8,771 bases of DNA from Thermoplasmata archaeon (GTDB lineage: Archaea > Thermoplasmatota > E2 > DHVEG-1 > B18-G2). The DNA lies in NCBI GenBank assembly GCA_021163455.1, contig JAGGWT010000108.1:1-8771 (forward strand), read 5' to 3'. The notes under the pieces are model-generated. The model made no database searches. It saw only the letters and a program-made list of their open reading frames with translations, and was not told the DNA's origin. Shown piece by piece: positions 1 to 5,965 of the stretch; positions within the stretch are counted from its first letter, which is position 1; the number at the start of each line of letters is the position of its first letter. A program made the translations under genes and the position numbers.

Positions 1-55
1 CGATAGATTTTTCTTTTAGCAAATCTCTTAACAATTGCACCCCATTCCCCTCCAT
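1..55 (-). CDS. 5' end of an unidentified protein gene (partial, runs off left edge)
   Basis: Only the first 18 codons are inside the window. They read MEGNGVQLLRDLLKEKSI and stay open to the edge. The product is not recognisable; residues 7-16 look like the start of an amphipathic helix. The start is well supported because the ATG at 55-53 follows GAGGTGAT (68-61), an exact complement of the archaeal 16S anti-Shine-Dalgarno, at a 5-nt spacing. The gene lies 74 bp downstream of the surface-protein gene on the same strand, with no T-rich stop signal between them, so it could be co-transcribed or use the A/T-rich stretch at 90-102 as its own TATA region. The coding start is embedded in a 16-bp inverted repeat, described separately. 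The start is inferred with good confidence; the function is unknown. Confidence 0.6.
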   Translation of the reverse strand, partial: MEGNGVQLLRDLLKEKSI

Positions 56-92
56 TGGATATCACCTCGAGCAAGAGGAATGGGGTGCAATT
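33..92. repeat. Perfect 16-bp inverted repeat enclosing a ribosome binding site and start codon
   Basis: Arms AATTGCACCCCATTCC (33-48) and GGAATGGGGTGCAATT (77-92) are exact reverse complements separated by 28 nt. On the minus strand the spacer holds the GAGGTGAT ribosome binding site and the ATG of the partial gene at the left edge. One arm lies within codons 3-8 of that gene and the other just upstream of the binding site. A few more pairs (CTC/GAG) can form inside the stem if two bases bulge. In RNA this would be a stable hairpin presenting the start site in its loop. In DNA it would be two half-sites about four helical turns apart (44 nt centre to centre). Which applies depends on where transcription starts. 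Confidence 0.9.
61..68 (-). promoter_or_regulatory. Ribosome binding site deciding the start at 55
   Basis: The minus strand reads GAGGTGAT, eight bases complementary to the archaeal 16S rRNA 3' end, and ends 5 nt before the ATG at 55-53. This is one of the strongest Shine-Dalgarno matches in the window and is the main reason for calling a gene that leaves the left edge. Confidence 0.7.
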
Positions 93-129
93 ATTTTTAT
101 TCTTTCAGGCTAATGTTGACAGCACCAAA

Positions 130-1113
130 TTACGACCTGCGTTTTCTTATCAAAAGAAGTATAATCAGAATGGCTACAATCACTATAGAGACAATTCCTG
201 CAATAATCACCGGGTTGAAAGAGGAGGGTGGTTTGCCTCCCTTTACCTTTACATCCATATTCAAACTCACTGCCGGTCCTTTCAGTTCTTCGTATCCCTT
301 TGCATGGTATGATATTTCCAATGGGATGGAGAATATCTCATTTATTTTTCTATTCAGTTTCTTGGCAGATACTTCAAGATAGATGGTTTTTGTACCGTTG
401 GATTTAACAGAGAATGGGTTGATTTTGCTGGTATTTATGGAGAGAAAATCGGGTATAGAGGATATATTTTTCACCTCAATACTTGCCACGATATCCATGT
501 TTCCGAGATTTTCAACCTTCAGTGCTATACTTTTACTCTCCCCCGGAGAAATCTCTACAAAGATAAAACTCCTGTTTACCCTCACATCTGGGTAGAAACC
601 GGGCTTGATCTTTATCGTGCAACTTCCTTCAGAGGGTTGTATATTTCCATTTTGGGAAGACGTTGCCTTTATCACAATCTCCCCCTCAGTATATCCAGGT
701 GCATCCTTTGAAATTATTTTCAGTGAGACACCAACTTCAAAGGTTATATTGCCACCCACTATTATGGAAGACATCGGAATCTCTGCAGACAAATTCTCTT
801 TCTCAAGCTCTACGCTGCACCAATTGGGCTTACTTAAGACCTCTAAGTTTATCTTCGTTGGGGATGGTGAAAGAAGGAAGTAATTTGCAGGTATCGAGAA
901 CCTTGAATAACTGTAAACTATCACCAGGCTTGTATTCACTTCCTTGTTCAAAGCAACATTTTCGAAATGGTCTTTTTCTGGAATCACAATCGTTTCGGAT
1001 TTTGCTTTGATAAGGGTAAACCTTGCTGAAACTGAGTAAGTCATGAAAGGGGATAGAATTGTTATCAAAACCAGACCGATGATAATCGAGCATGATACCA
1101 GTTTATTCATCAA
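130..1113 (-). CDS. Secreted, C-terminally membrane-anchored beta-rich surface protein, function unknown
   Basis: The protein has 327 residues from a TTG at 1113, or 326 from the adjacent ATG at 1110, which is the more likely start. Residues 1-30 form a signal peptide (short basic start, hydrophobic core about 8-22, SVSA just before the likely cut). Residues about 301-322 form a single membrane span followed by RKRRS, giving an outside domain and a short basic cytoplasmic tail. The ectodomain looks like two or more Ig-like beta modules. The stretch around 188-213 (SPGESKSIALKVENLGNMD) resembles the NEW3/CARDB type of domain in archaeal envelope proteins. Seven N-x-S/T sequons (N60, N107, N122, N180, N216, N227, N239) fit a glycosylated surface protein; C99 and C165 could pair. 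No catalytic motif is visible. A TATA-like box at 1133-1140 suggests a separate, nearly leaderless transcript. Topology is well supported; the role is unknown. Confidence 0.85.
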   Translation of the reverse strand: MMNKLVSCSIIIGLVLITILSPFMTYSVSARFTLIKAKSETIVIPEKDHFENVALNKEVNTSLVIVYSYSRFSIPANYFLLSPSPTKINLEVLSKPNWCSVELEKENLSAEIPMSSIIVGGNITFEVGVSLKIISKDAPGYTEGEIVIKATSSQNGNIQPSEGSCTIKIKPGFYPDVRVNRSFIFVEISPGESKSIALKVENLGNMDIVASIEVKNISSIPDFLSINTSKINPFSVKSNGTKTIYLEVSAKKLNRKINEIFSIPLEISYHAKGYEELKGPAVSLNMDVKVKGGKPPSSFNPVIIAGIVSIVIVAILIILLLIRKRRS

Positions 1114-1132
1114 GGTATTATAAATTATGGAT

Positions 1133-1140
1133 AATATAAA
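1133..1140 (-). promoter_or_regulatory. TATA box for the surface-protein gene
   Basis: The minus strand reads TTTATATT, close to the archaeal TATA consensus. Its centre is about 27 nt upstream of the ATG at 1110, so transcription would begin at or within a few bases of the start codon. No Shine-Dalgarno sequence precedes this gene, which agrees with a leaderless message. Placement is inferred from spacing only. Confidence 0.5.
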
Positions 1141-1151
1141 AGATTTGTTGT

Positions 1152-1253
1152 TTAAGTGTGATATATGATGGCGACGAAGGCGGAGGCTATAAGGGCAAGT
1201 ATCAGAAGAATAATAAGGATTTTATTCAACAGTTCTACAATTTTCTTATTCAT
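1152..1253 (-). CDS. Small single-span membrane protein (33 aa) overlapping the valS stop
   Basis: This is a short ORF of 33 codons plus TAA. It begins MNKKIVELLNK, and residues 12-31 are an uninterrupted hydrophobic span of Ile, Leu, Ala and Val ending in Tyr, followed by a two-residue tail (HT). It is predicted to be a one-pass membrane peptide with a basic N-terminus. The ATG lies inside the end of valS (the two share 8 nt, ATGAATAA), an arrangement typical of translational coupling. A partial binding site, GGTG (1261-1258), sits 4 nt upstream. It fills most of the 132-bp gap between valS and the surface-protein gene, and its stop falls 12 nt before the TATA box of the latter. No family is recognised. 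A chance ORF of this length is possible, but start position, overlap and composition argue for a real gene. Confidence 0.45.
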   Translation of the reverse strand: MNKKIVELLNKILIILLILALIASAFVAIIYHT

Positions 1254-3924
1254 GGTGCACCGGTATAGCTATCACGGTATCTCCCACATTCAGAACATCA
1301 ACTTCTTCTCCAGCTACCGAATATGAGACGATGAATTTAACATCATCCCTTGTAATTGTAAAATCTCCTATCTTGATCTCCGCATTTTCCTTCAGTTTCC
1401 TGTAAAGTTCATCCGGCTCCTGTTCTTCAAGAATCTTACAAACTTCTCTGGTTCTTTCTCTGTATTTTTTGCCCAGTGATGCGTGAACAGGTTTAATAGA
1501 GACAGCCCTTTCATCTATCCTGCTCATATCTGAGGAAAACTCGATTTCTTTTATGTTGAGAGTGTATCTGATATCCTCTTCACACTTGACGAGCGTTTCC
1601 ATTTTTCTGGAAAACACCATTATCTTTTTGAGAGGTGCATTTAATGCCATACCCTTTTCTCCTTTCCACCTCCTCACCGCAGCTATAACATCCTTGACAA
1701 ATTCTCCTTCTTTCTCAGCATCCTCATCTAACAGTATTTCTTCTGGCCAGTCGGATACGTGTACACTTTCCTTGCCATCCTTATCTTTGTAATAACGATG
1801 ATATATCTCTTCTGTTATGTGCGGGAAAAACGGTGCAAACAACTTGACTATACCCAGACCAATATTGTAGAGCGTGTAGACTATGCTATCCGTATACTTA
1901 CCTTCGTAGAGGAAACTCTTCACCATTTCTATATAATGGTCAGCCAGTTCATGCCACAGGAAATATTCCGTCTCCTTCATGGCCTGTGAAAAATCGAAAT
2001 TGTCCATCAACTCGGTACATCTCCTTACAAGCTTGCTGTATCTTGTGAGAATCCATCTGTCCATCAATCTCAGATTGTCCGGCTTTTCCGGTATTTTTTC
2101 AGGAAGAAACTGAGAAATGAACTTCTCCACATTCCATATCTTCTTTAGTAACCTCACACCCCTTATAACATCCTTTCTTCTGAACGGATTGTCCTCTCCG
2201 AGAGAACAACTTGCAGCATAGCATCTGAAGGCATCGGTACCATATTCCTCGATTATCTCAAGAGGGTCTATGACATTTCCCAGACTTGCGTGCATGGGTG
2301 TACCATCTTCAGAGAGTATGAACCCTCCCATCATGATATTTTCAAATGGTTTCTTTCCAGTCAGAAGAGTACATCTGAGAATCGTATAGAATGCCCATGT
2401 TCTTATTATATCGTGGGCCTGCGGTCTCAAACTCATTGGATATAACTTTTTGAACAGTTTTTCATCCCTGTACCAGAAAGTGTTGTAGAGCGGAGAAATA
2501 GATGAATCCATCCATGTATCAAAAACCTCCTCGCTTCCTTTCAGCTCGCCGCCGCACTTGGGGCATTTATCCACTGGAGGATCATCCACCGTTGGGTCAA
2601 CATAACAATCTTCCTTTCTTGCCAGAACCACATGTCCGCACTTCTGACACTCCCAGACCGGTATGGGTGTGGCAAAATATCTCTGTCTTGATATGACCCA
2701 GTCCCACTCTAAGGAATTCACCCACTCTTCCAGTCGCTTTTTCATGTAATCTGGATACCATTTAATTTCATTACTGGTCTTCAGTACAAGGTCTTTGAAA
2801 GGAAGTATCTTGAGGAACCACTGCTTTGTCAGGATGAATTCTATGGGTGTTTTGCATCTCCAGCATACTCCAACATTCTGTTTCAACTTCTCTCTCTTTA
2901 CAAGATATCCTTCCTTCTCCAGGTCTTTGATGATTTCCCTTCTGGCATCTTCTATCTTCATACCCTTGTACTTTCCACATATATCTGTCATTCTTCCTTC
3001 TTCATCAATGCACATCTCCATGGGTAATTTGTACTTGAAGACCCATTTGAGGTCATCTTTATCACCAATAGTACACACCATCACTATGCCCGTTCCAAAA
3101 TTGGGGTCAACACTCTCATCTGCAACAATTTTGACTTCTTTATCAAAGAAAGGAACCTTCAATATCTTATCAACAAGCCATGGGGCTCTATCGTCCTTTG
3201 GGTGAACCGCCACAATCTGACATGATGGGAGCATCTCCGGTCTTGTTGTTGCTATCTCAACATAAAAACCTCTTTCATCCTTACCTATACCATGATACTT
3301 CAGAATCTGTTCGGGTTGCTCATCCTTGAAGTAGAACTTTATGGTGTTCAGTGAGGTTTCTCTCTCGACATACTGAACCTCTGCATCCGCCATTGCGGTC
3401 ATGCATCGGGGGCACCAGTTCACGGGGAACTCTCCCCGGTAAATCAAACCTTTCTCATACATTTCTATGAATGATATCTGCGTCAACCTTCGGTAGTATT
3501 CGGCATCTGTCTGATAATATATGGTTGGGTCCATACTTTCTCCAAGTTTGATGTACTGCTCTATCATCTTGCCAATATTCTTTTTTGCAAATTCCGAGCA
3601 GAGTTTTATGAACTCGTGTCTTTCAATGTCCTTCCTGGTTATACCAAGCTGTCTTTCCACCCTCTCCTCTATAGGTATACCGTTCACATCAAAGCACAGA
3701 GGGAAAAACACGTTGTATCCTCTCATCCTTTTGTATCTTGCAACAAAATCTATATGTGTATAATGCACGGCATGCCCGGCATGAAGAGGTCCGGATGCAT
3801 ATCTCGGTGGTACATCTATGCTGTACACAGGCTTGTCACTATCGAAGTCAAAATGATAGATGTCCATCTTCTGCCATGTTTCCTGCCACTTCCTCTCTAT
3901 CGCTTTTTGGTCGTAATCCGCCAT
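1246..3924 (-). CDS. valS: Valyl-tRNA synthetase, archaeal type, with altered KMSKS loop
   Basis: Class I aminoacyl-tRNA synthetase (892 aa) that charges tRNA-Val with valine and hydrolyses mischarged threonyl-tRNA, in the cytoplasm. The HIGH motif is HAGH (48-51), followed by FDVNGIPIE (78-86), a form of the archaeal ValRS signature DxNGLPTE. Cysteine pairs likely to bind zinc are C171/C174, C354/C357, C426/C429 and C454/C457. The editing (CP1) domain shows TTRPE (226-230) and GTGIVMVCTIGD (277-288). The catalytic core resumes at ISRQRYF (411-417), TWMDSSISPL (470-479) and SLRPQAHDIIRTW (498-510). The helical anticodon-binding domain starts near 622, and a C-terminal domain covers about 811-892. 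The oddity is the ATP-binding loop: PMHAS (543-547) stands where KMSKS is expected, though SLGNVIDP follows normally. The gene has no Shine-Dalgarno; a TATA box lies 32 nt upstream. Identity is firm; IleRS is less likely because of the DxNG signature and the zinc-knuckle and editing motifs. Confidence 0.93.
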   Translation of the reverse strand: MADYDQKAIERKWQETWQKMDIYHFDFDSDKPVYSIDVPPRYASGPLHAGHAVHYTHIDFVARYKRMRGYNVFFPLCFDVNGIPIEERVERQLGITRKDIERHEFIKLCSEFAKKNIGKMIEQYIKLGESMDPTIYYQTDAEYYRRLTQISFIEMYEKGLIYRGEFPVNWCPRCMTAMADAEVQYVERETSLNTIKFYFKDEQPEQILKYHGIGKDERGFYVEIATTRPEMLPSCQIVAVHPKDDRAPWLVDKILKVPFFDKEVKIVADESVDPNFGTGIVMVCTIGDKDDLKWVFKYKLPMEMCIDEEGRMTDICGKYKGMKIEDARREIIKDLEKEGYLVKREKLKQNVGVCWRCKTPIEFILTKQWFLKILPFKDLVLKTSNEIKWYPDYMKKRLEEWVNSLEWDWVISRQRYFATPIPVWECQKCGHVVLARKEDCYVDPTVDDPPVDKCPKCGGELKGSEEVFDTWMDSSISPLYNTFWYRDEKLFKKLYPMSLRPQAHDIIRTWAFYTILRCTLLTGKKPFENIMMGGFILSEDGTPMHASLGNVIDPLEIIEEYGTDAFRCYAASCSLGEDNPFRRKDVIRGVRLLKKIWNVEKFISQFLPEKIPEKPDNLRLMDRWILTRYSKLVRRCTELMDNFDFSQAMKETEYFLWHELADHYIEMVKSFLYEGKYTDSIVYTLYNIGLGIVKLFAPFFPHITEEIYHRYYKDKDGKESVHVSDWPEEILLDEDAEKEGEFVKDVIAAVRRWKGEKGMALNAPLKKIMVFSRKMETLVKCEEDIRYTLNIKEIEFSSDMSRIDERAVSIKPVHASLGKKYRERTREVCKILEEQEPDELYRKLKENAEIKIGDFTITRDDVKFIVSYSVAGEEVDVLNVGDTVIAIPVHHE

Positions 3925-3951
3925 ATTGGATTATCGTTGAAAATGTGATAA

Positions 3952-3960
3952 CTTATAAAA
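3952..3960. promoter_or_regulatory. Shared TATA box for divergent valS and radical SAM gene
   Basis: The 67-bp space between the divergent ATGs (3924 and 3992) has one good TATA-like sequence. It reads CTTATAAAA on the plus strand and TTTTATAAG on the minus strand. Its centre is 32 nt from the valS ATG and 36 nt from the radical SAM ATG, which would give leaders of about 6 and 9 nt. Neither gene has a Shine-Dalgarno sequence, as expected for very short leaders. The upstream flank is purine-rich (BRE-like) for valS, AGTAAG, and less so for the other direction. Confidence 0.55.
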
Positions 3961-3991
3961 CTTACTAACCTTATCCGCTCTTCGAGATTAC

Positions 3992-5095
3992 ATGGTAAAA
4001 GAAATGAAGAAATGGCACAGGAACAGCATCTATACCGAACCCCTCTCTCCAGGATGTAAACTGTGTGCAAAGGGAGCAAAACTGGTTCTTCTGGTGACAG
4101 GTCTATGTCCGGCATCATGCTTTTACTGCCCTTTATCGGAGAAAAAGAGAAAGAAGGATGTCATCTATGCTGACGAGTGGAAGCTTGATAACGAGAAAGA
4201 TACAGGTAAGATACTCAGGGAATGCGAACTGATCAACGCGGAGGGCGCCGGCATAACCGGGGGAGACCCCCTTGTGAAATGGGAAAGAACCAAGGATTAC
4301 ATAGTTCTGCTCAAAGAAATATTCGGAGAAAAATTTCACATCCATCTGTACACATCAGGATTGAAAAACGGAGAGCGTATAGGTGAACTCGTATCAGCAG
4401 GTCTTGATGAAATAAGATTTCACCCCATGCCTCCTTTCTGGAGTCAGATGGAGAAATCATCCATTGGCAAGATAATCAAGAAAGTCATCAGGGAGGATGT
4501 TGATGTTGCTGTAGAAATACCTGCCATCCCCGGCATGGAGGAAGAGATAAAATCTCTCATAATATGGGGTGATGGTATTGGCTTGAAATGGGTGAATCTG
4601 AACGAACTGGAGTTTTCTCCCACCAATGCCGATGAGTTGATTAAGAGAGGCTTCGATGTTAAGGACGAGATATCATCTGCAGTGAAAGGAAGCGAGGAAA
4701 CAGCAATATCTGTGATAGAGGAACTCCATGAAGAGGTTTCCCTTGGTCTCCATTACTGCTCATCATCTTTCAAAGATGCTGTACAGATGAAGAACAGGTT
4801 GAAGAGGAGAGCGAAGAATGTTGCTAGGGATATGGATATTGTTACTGATGAAGGTCTGTTAATCAAAGGTGTTGTGGAGTGTAGAGATAAAAATTTCGTG
4901 AATTCCCTCATCGAAAGATACGGGATACCACGCAATCTGATAAGATATGATGATGAAAAAAAGAGAATAGAAATTGCTCCATGGATACTTGAAGAGATAG
5001 CAGAGGATTTGAAGGAAGAGGGTCTTGATTGTTATATAGTAGAGGAGTATCCCACTGCAGATAGACTCGAGGTCGAGAGAACCCCACTGAACTGA
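3992..5095 (+). CDS. Radical SAM protein (COG2108-like, related to pyruvate formate-lyase activating enzymes)
   Basis: A 367-residue protein. C39, C43 and C46 form the CxxxCxxC signature that holds the [4Fe-4S] cluster for reductive cleavage of S-adenosylmethionine; the motif reads CPASCFYC. GGDPL (90-94) is the GGEP-like SAM-binding strand of the TIM barrel. An extra CxxC pair (C22, C25) lies just before the cluster motif, and HYCSSSFKDAVQMKNRLKRR (254-273) is a second conserved block with another cysteine (C256). These features recall the uncharacterised archaeal family COG2108. Residues after about 280 form a small charged C-terminal domain. The substrate is unknown; a role in RNA or protein modification would be a guess. 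The ATG at 3992 lies 36 nt past the TATA centre, so a leaderless or short-leader start is likely. The gene appears monocistronic, because the ribosomal cluster downstream has its own promoter. Confidence 0.88.
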   Translation: MVKEMKKWHRNSIYTEPLSPGCKLCAKGAKLVLLVTGLCPASCFYCPLSEKKRKKDVIYADEWKLDNEKDTGKILRECELINAEGAGITGGDPLVKWERTKDYIVLLKEIFGEKFHIHLYTSGLKNGERIGELVSAGLDEIRFHPMPPFWSQMEKSSIGKIIKKVIREDVDVAVEIPAIPGMEEEIKSLIIWGDGIGLKWVNLNELEFSPTNADELIKRGFDVKDEISSAVKGSEETAISVIEELHEEVSLGLHYCSSSFKDAVQMKNRLKRRAKNVARDMDIVTDEGLLIKGVVECRDKNFVNSLIERYGIPRNLIRYDDEKKRIEIAPWILEEIAEDLKEEGLDCYIVEEYPTADRLEVERTPLN

Positions 5096-5133
5096 TAAGG
5101 AGCGTTATGATAACCATGGATGACCAGAAAACT

Positions 5134-5143
5134 TTTTTATATA
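5134..5143 (+). promoter_or_regulatory. Promoter (TATA box) of the ribosomal protein cluster
   Basis: TTTTTATATA, preceded by the purine-rich BRE-like CAGAAAA, lies in the 85-bp gap after the radical SAM gene. Transcription is expected to start near 5165, leaving a leader of about 16 nt that holds the Shine-Dalgarno sequence of rpl7ae. This is the best match to an archaeal promoter in the window. Confidence 0.7.
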
Positions 5144-5167
5144 CCTCTTCTATTCCCTTTTCCACCA

Positions 5168-5173
5168 AGGAGG
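5168..5173 (+). promoter_or_regulatory. Ribosome binding site of rpl7ae
   Basis: AGGAGG ends 7 nt before the ATG at 5181. It supports the first ATG over the second in-frame Met two codons later, for which the spacing would be 13 nt. Confidence 0.75.
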
Positions 5174-5180
5174 CCAAAAC

Positions 5181-5555
5181 ATGCCGATGTATGTAAGATT
5201 CAAAGTGACAAAAGAACTTGAAAGCATGGCTTATGAATTGGTAGAAAGAGCTAGGGACACCGGGAAGATAAGTAAAGGTACAAACGAAACAACGAAACAG
5301 GTAGAGAGGGGACTGGCAAAGCTCGTCATAATGGCTGAAGATGTATCTCCAGAGGAGATACTGGCACACATGCCCCTGCTCTGCGAGGAGAAGAACATAC
5401 CATACACCTACGTTCCAAGCAAGAAGGAGCTGGGCGCCGCCGCTGGTCTCGAAGTGGCTGCTGCTTCCGTAGCGATAATAGACCCCGGTGAGGCAAAAGA
5501 CGAGCTGGAAGAACTTATAAAGAAATTGGAAGAAGTTAAGAAGAAGCAGGGTTAA
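5181..5555 (+). CDS. rpl7ae: Ribosomal protein L7Ae (kink-turn RNA-binding protein)
   Basis: A 124-residue archaeal L7Ae. It binds kink-turns in 23S rRNA and also serves as a core protein of C/D and H/ACA guide RNPs and of RNase P. The RNA-binding signature KGTNETTKQVERG (about 32-44) is complete, followed by the conserved LVIMAEDVSPEE strand and helix and the AAGLEVAAASVAI segment that closes the alpha-beta-alpha fold. The C-terminus is a charged helix rich in Lys and Glu. Length is normal for the family. It has a strong promoter and ribosome binding site and is followed after 1 bp by rps28e, the usual archaeal order. The leader is too short for the kind of kink-turn through which L7Ae represses its own mRNA in some archaea, and none was seen. 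Confidence 0.97.
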   Translation: MPMYVRFKVTKELESMAYELVERARDTGKISKGTNETTKQVERGLAKLVIMAEDVSPEEILAHMPLLCEEKNIPYTYVPSKKELGAAAGLEVAAASVAIIDPGEAKDELEELIKKLEEVKKKQG

Positions 5556-5556
5556 T

Positions 5557-5766
5557 ATGGTAGAGGGAACTCCCTGTGAGGTTGTTGAAATCATAGGAAG
5601 AACAGGGATGGCCGGAGAGGCCACCCAGGTTAAGGTTAGAGTACTTGATGGACCGGATAAGGGAAAAATCCTTACCAGAAATGTCAGGGGTCCCGTTCAG
5701 GTTGGGGACATACTCATGCTGGCAGAGACCCAGAGAGAAGCTAAAAAACTTGGTAGGACGAGGTAG
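5557..5766 (+). CDS. rps28e: Small subunit ribosomal protein S28e
   Basis: A 69-residue protein of the archaeal and eukaryotic 30S/40S subunit with an OB-like fold, located near the mRNA exit region. Recognisable blocks are TPCEVVEIIGRTGMAGEATQ, VRVLDGPDKGKILTRNVRGPV and DILMLAETQREAKKL near the C-terminus; the last is the family's characteristic tail. Length is typical. It starts 1 bp after the rpl7ae stop with only a weak upstream binding site (AGGGT), so translation is probably coupled to rpl7ae. It is followed 5 bp later by rpl24e. Confidence 0.97.
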   Translation: MVEGTPCEVVEIIGRTGMAGEATQVKVRVLDGPDKGKILTRNVRGPVQVGDILMLAETQREAKKLGRTR

Positions 5767-5771
5767 ATAGG

Positions 5772-5954
5772 ATGGTGGAAAGGAGAATCTGCTCCTTCTG
5801 TGGGAGCGAAATAGAACCCGGGACAGGAAAAATATACATAAGGAAAGACGGAACCATATACCATTTCTGTTCCAGCAAGTGCCAGAAGAACATGCTGAAG
5901 CTCAAAAGAACACCCAGAAAAGTTAAATGGACAAGATATTATAAAAAGGTTTAA
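5772..5954 (+). CDS. rpl24e: Large subunit ribosomal protein L24e
   Basis: A 60-residue zinc-binding protein of the archaeal 50S subunit. C7, C10, C33 and C37 form the expected CxxC...CxxxC treble-clef zinc finger (CSFC and CSSKC), and the basic C-terminal part (KLKRTPRKVKWT) contacts rRNA. Length is normal for the short archaeal form. A GAGGT binding site overlapping the rps28e stop lies 7 nt before the ATG. In many Euryarchaeota this gene is followed by ndk and infB; here a LarA-like gene comes next. Confidence 0.97.
   Translation: MVERRICSFCGSEIEPGTGKIYIRKDGTIYHFCSSKCQKNMLKLKRTPRKVKWTRYYKKV
5939..5946 (+). promoter_or_regulatory. Possible internal TATA box before the LarA-like gene
   Basis: TTATAAAA, the same octamer as at the valS/radical SAM promoter, occurs inside the last codons of rpl24e. 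Its centre is about 23 nt before the LarA-like ATG, so a leaderless start at or just inside that codon is possible. The bases also encode the lysine-rich end of L24e, so the match may be incidental. Confidence 0.25.
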
Positions 5955-5965
5955 AGGTATAAGGT

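Noticed and set aside
33..106. Hairpin followed by a T-rich run on the plus strand, resembling an intrinsic terminator
   Set aside because: No plus-strand gene visibly enters from the left, archaeal termination does not normally need a hairpin, and the minus-strand start with its ribosome binding site explains the location better.
3..113. Open plus-strand frame across the left edge
   Set aside because: About 36 codons with no recognisable protein features; it crosses the inverted repeat and opposes the well-supported minus-strand start.
1246..3924. Isoleucyl-tRNA synthetase as the identity of the class I enzyme
   Set aside because: The DVNGIPIE signature, NWCPRCMTAMADAEV zinc segment, TWMDSSISPL and GTGIVMVCTIGD editing segment all fit archaeal ValRS better.
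5104..5114. Palindrome GTTATGATAAC upstream of the rpl7ae TATA box
   Set aside because: Only 5-bp half-sites; such short A/T-rich palindromes are common by chance, and no second copy is seen near another promoter here.
5086..5130. C/D-box or kink-turn like motifs (ATGATAA, CTGA) that L7Ae might bind for self-control
   Set aside because: The boxes are imperfect, no paired stem holds them, and they lie upstream of the predicted transcript start.
4908..5624. Long minus-strand open frame (238 codons) opposite rpl7ae
   Set aside because: It lies antisense to a well-identified ribosomal gene, its promoter and neighbouring genes, and its translation shows no family features, only Ser/Leu/Phe-rich composition.
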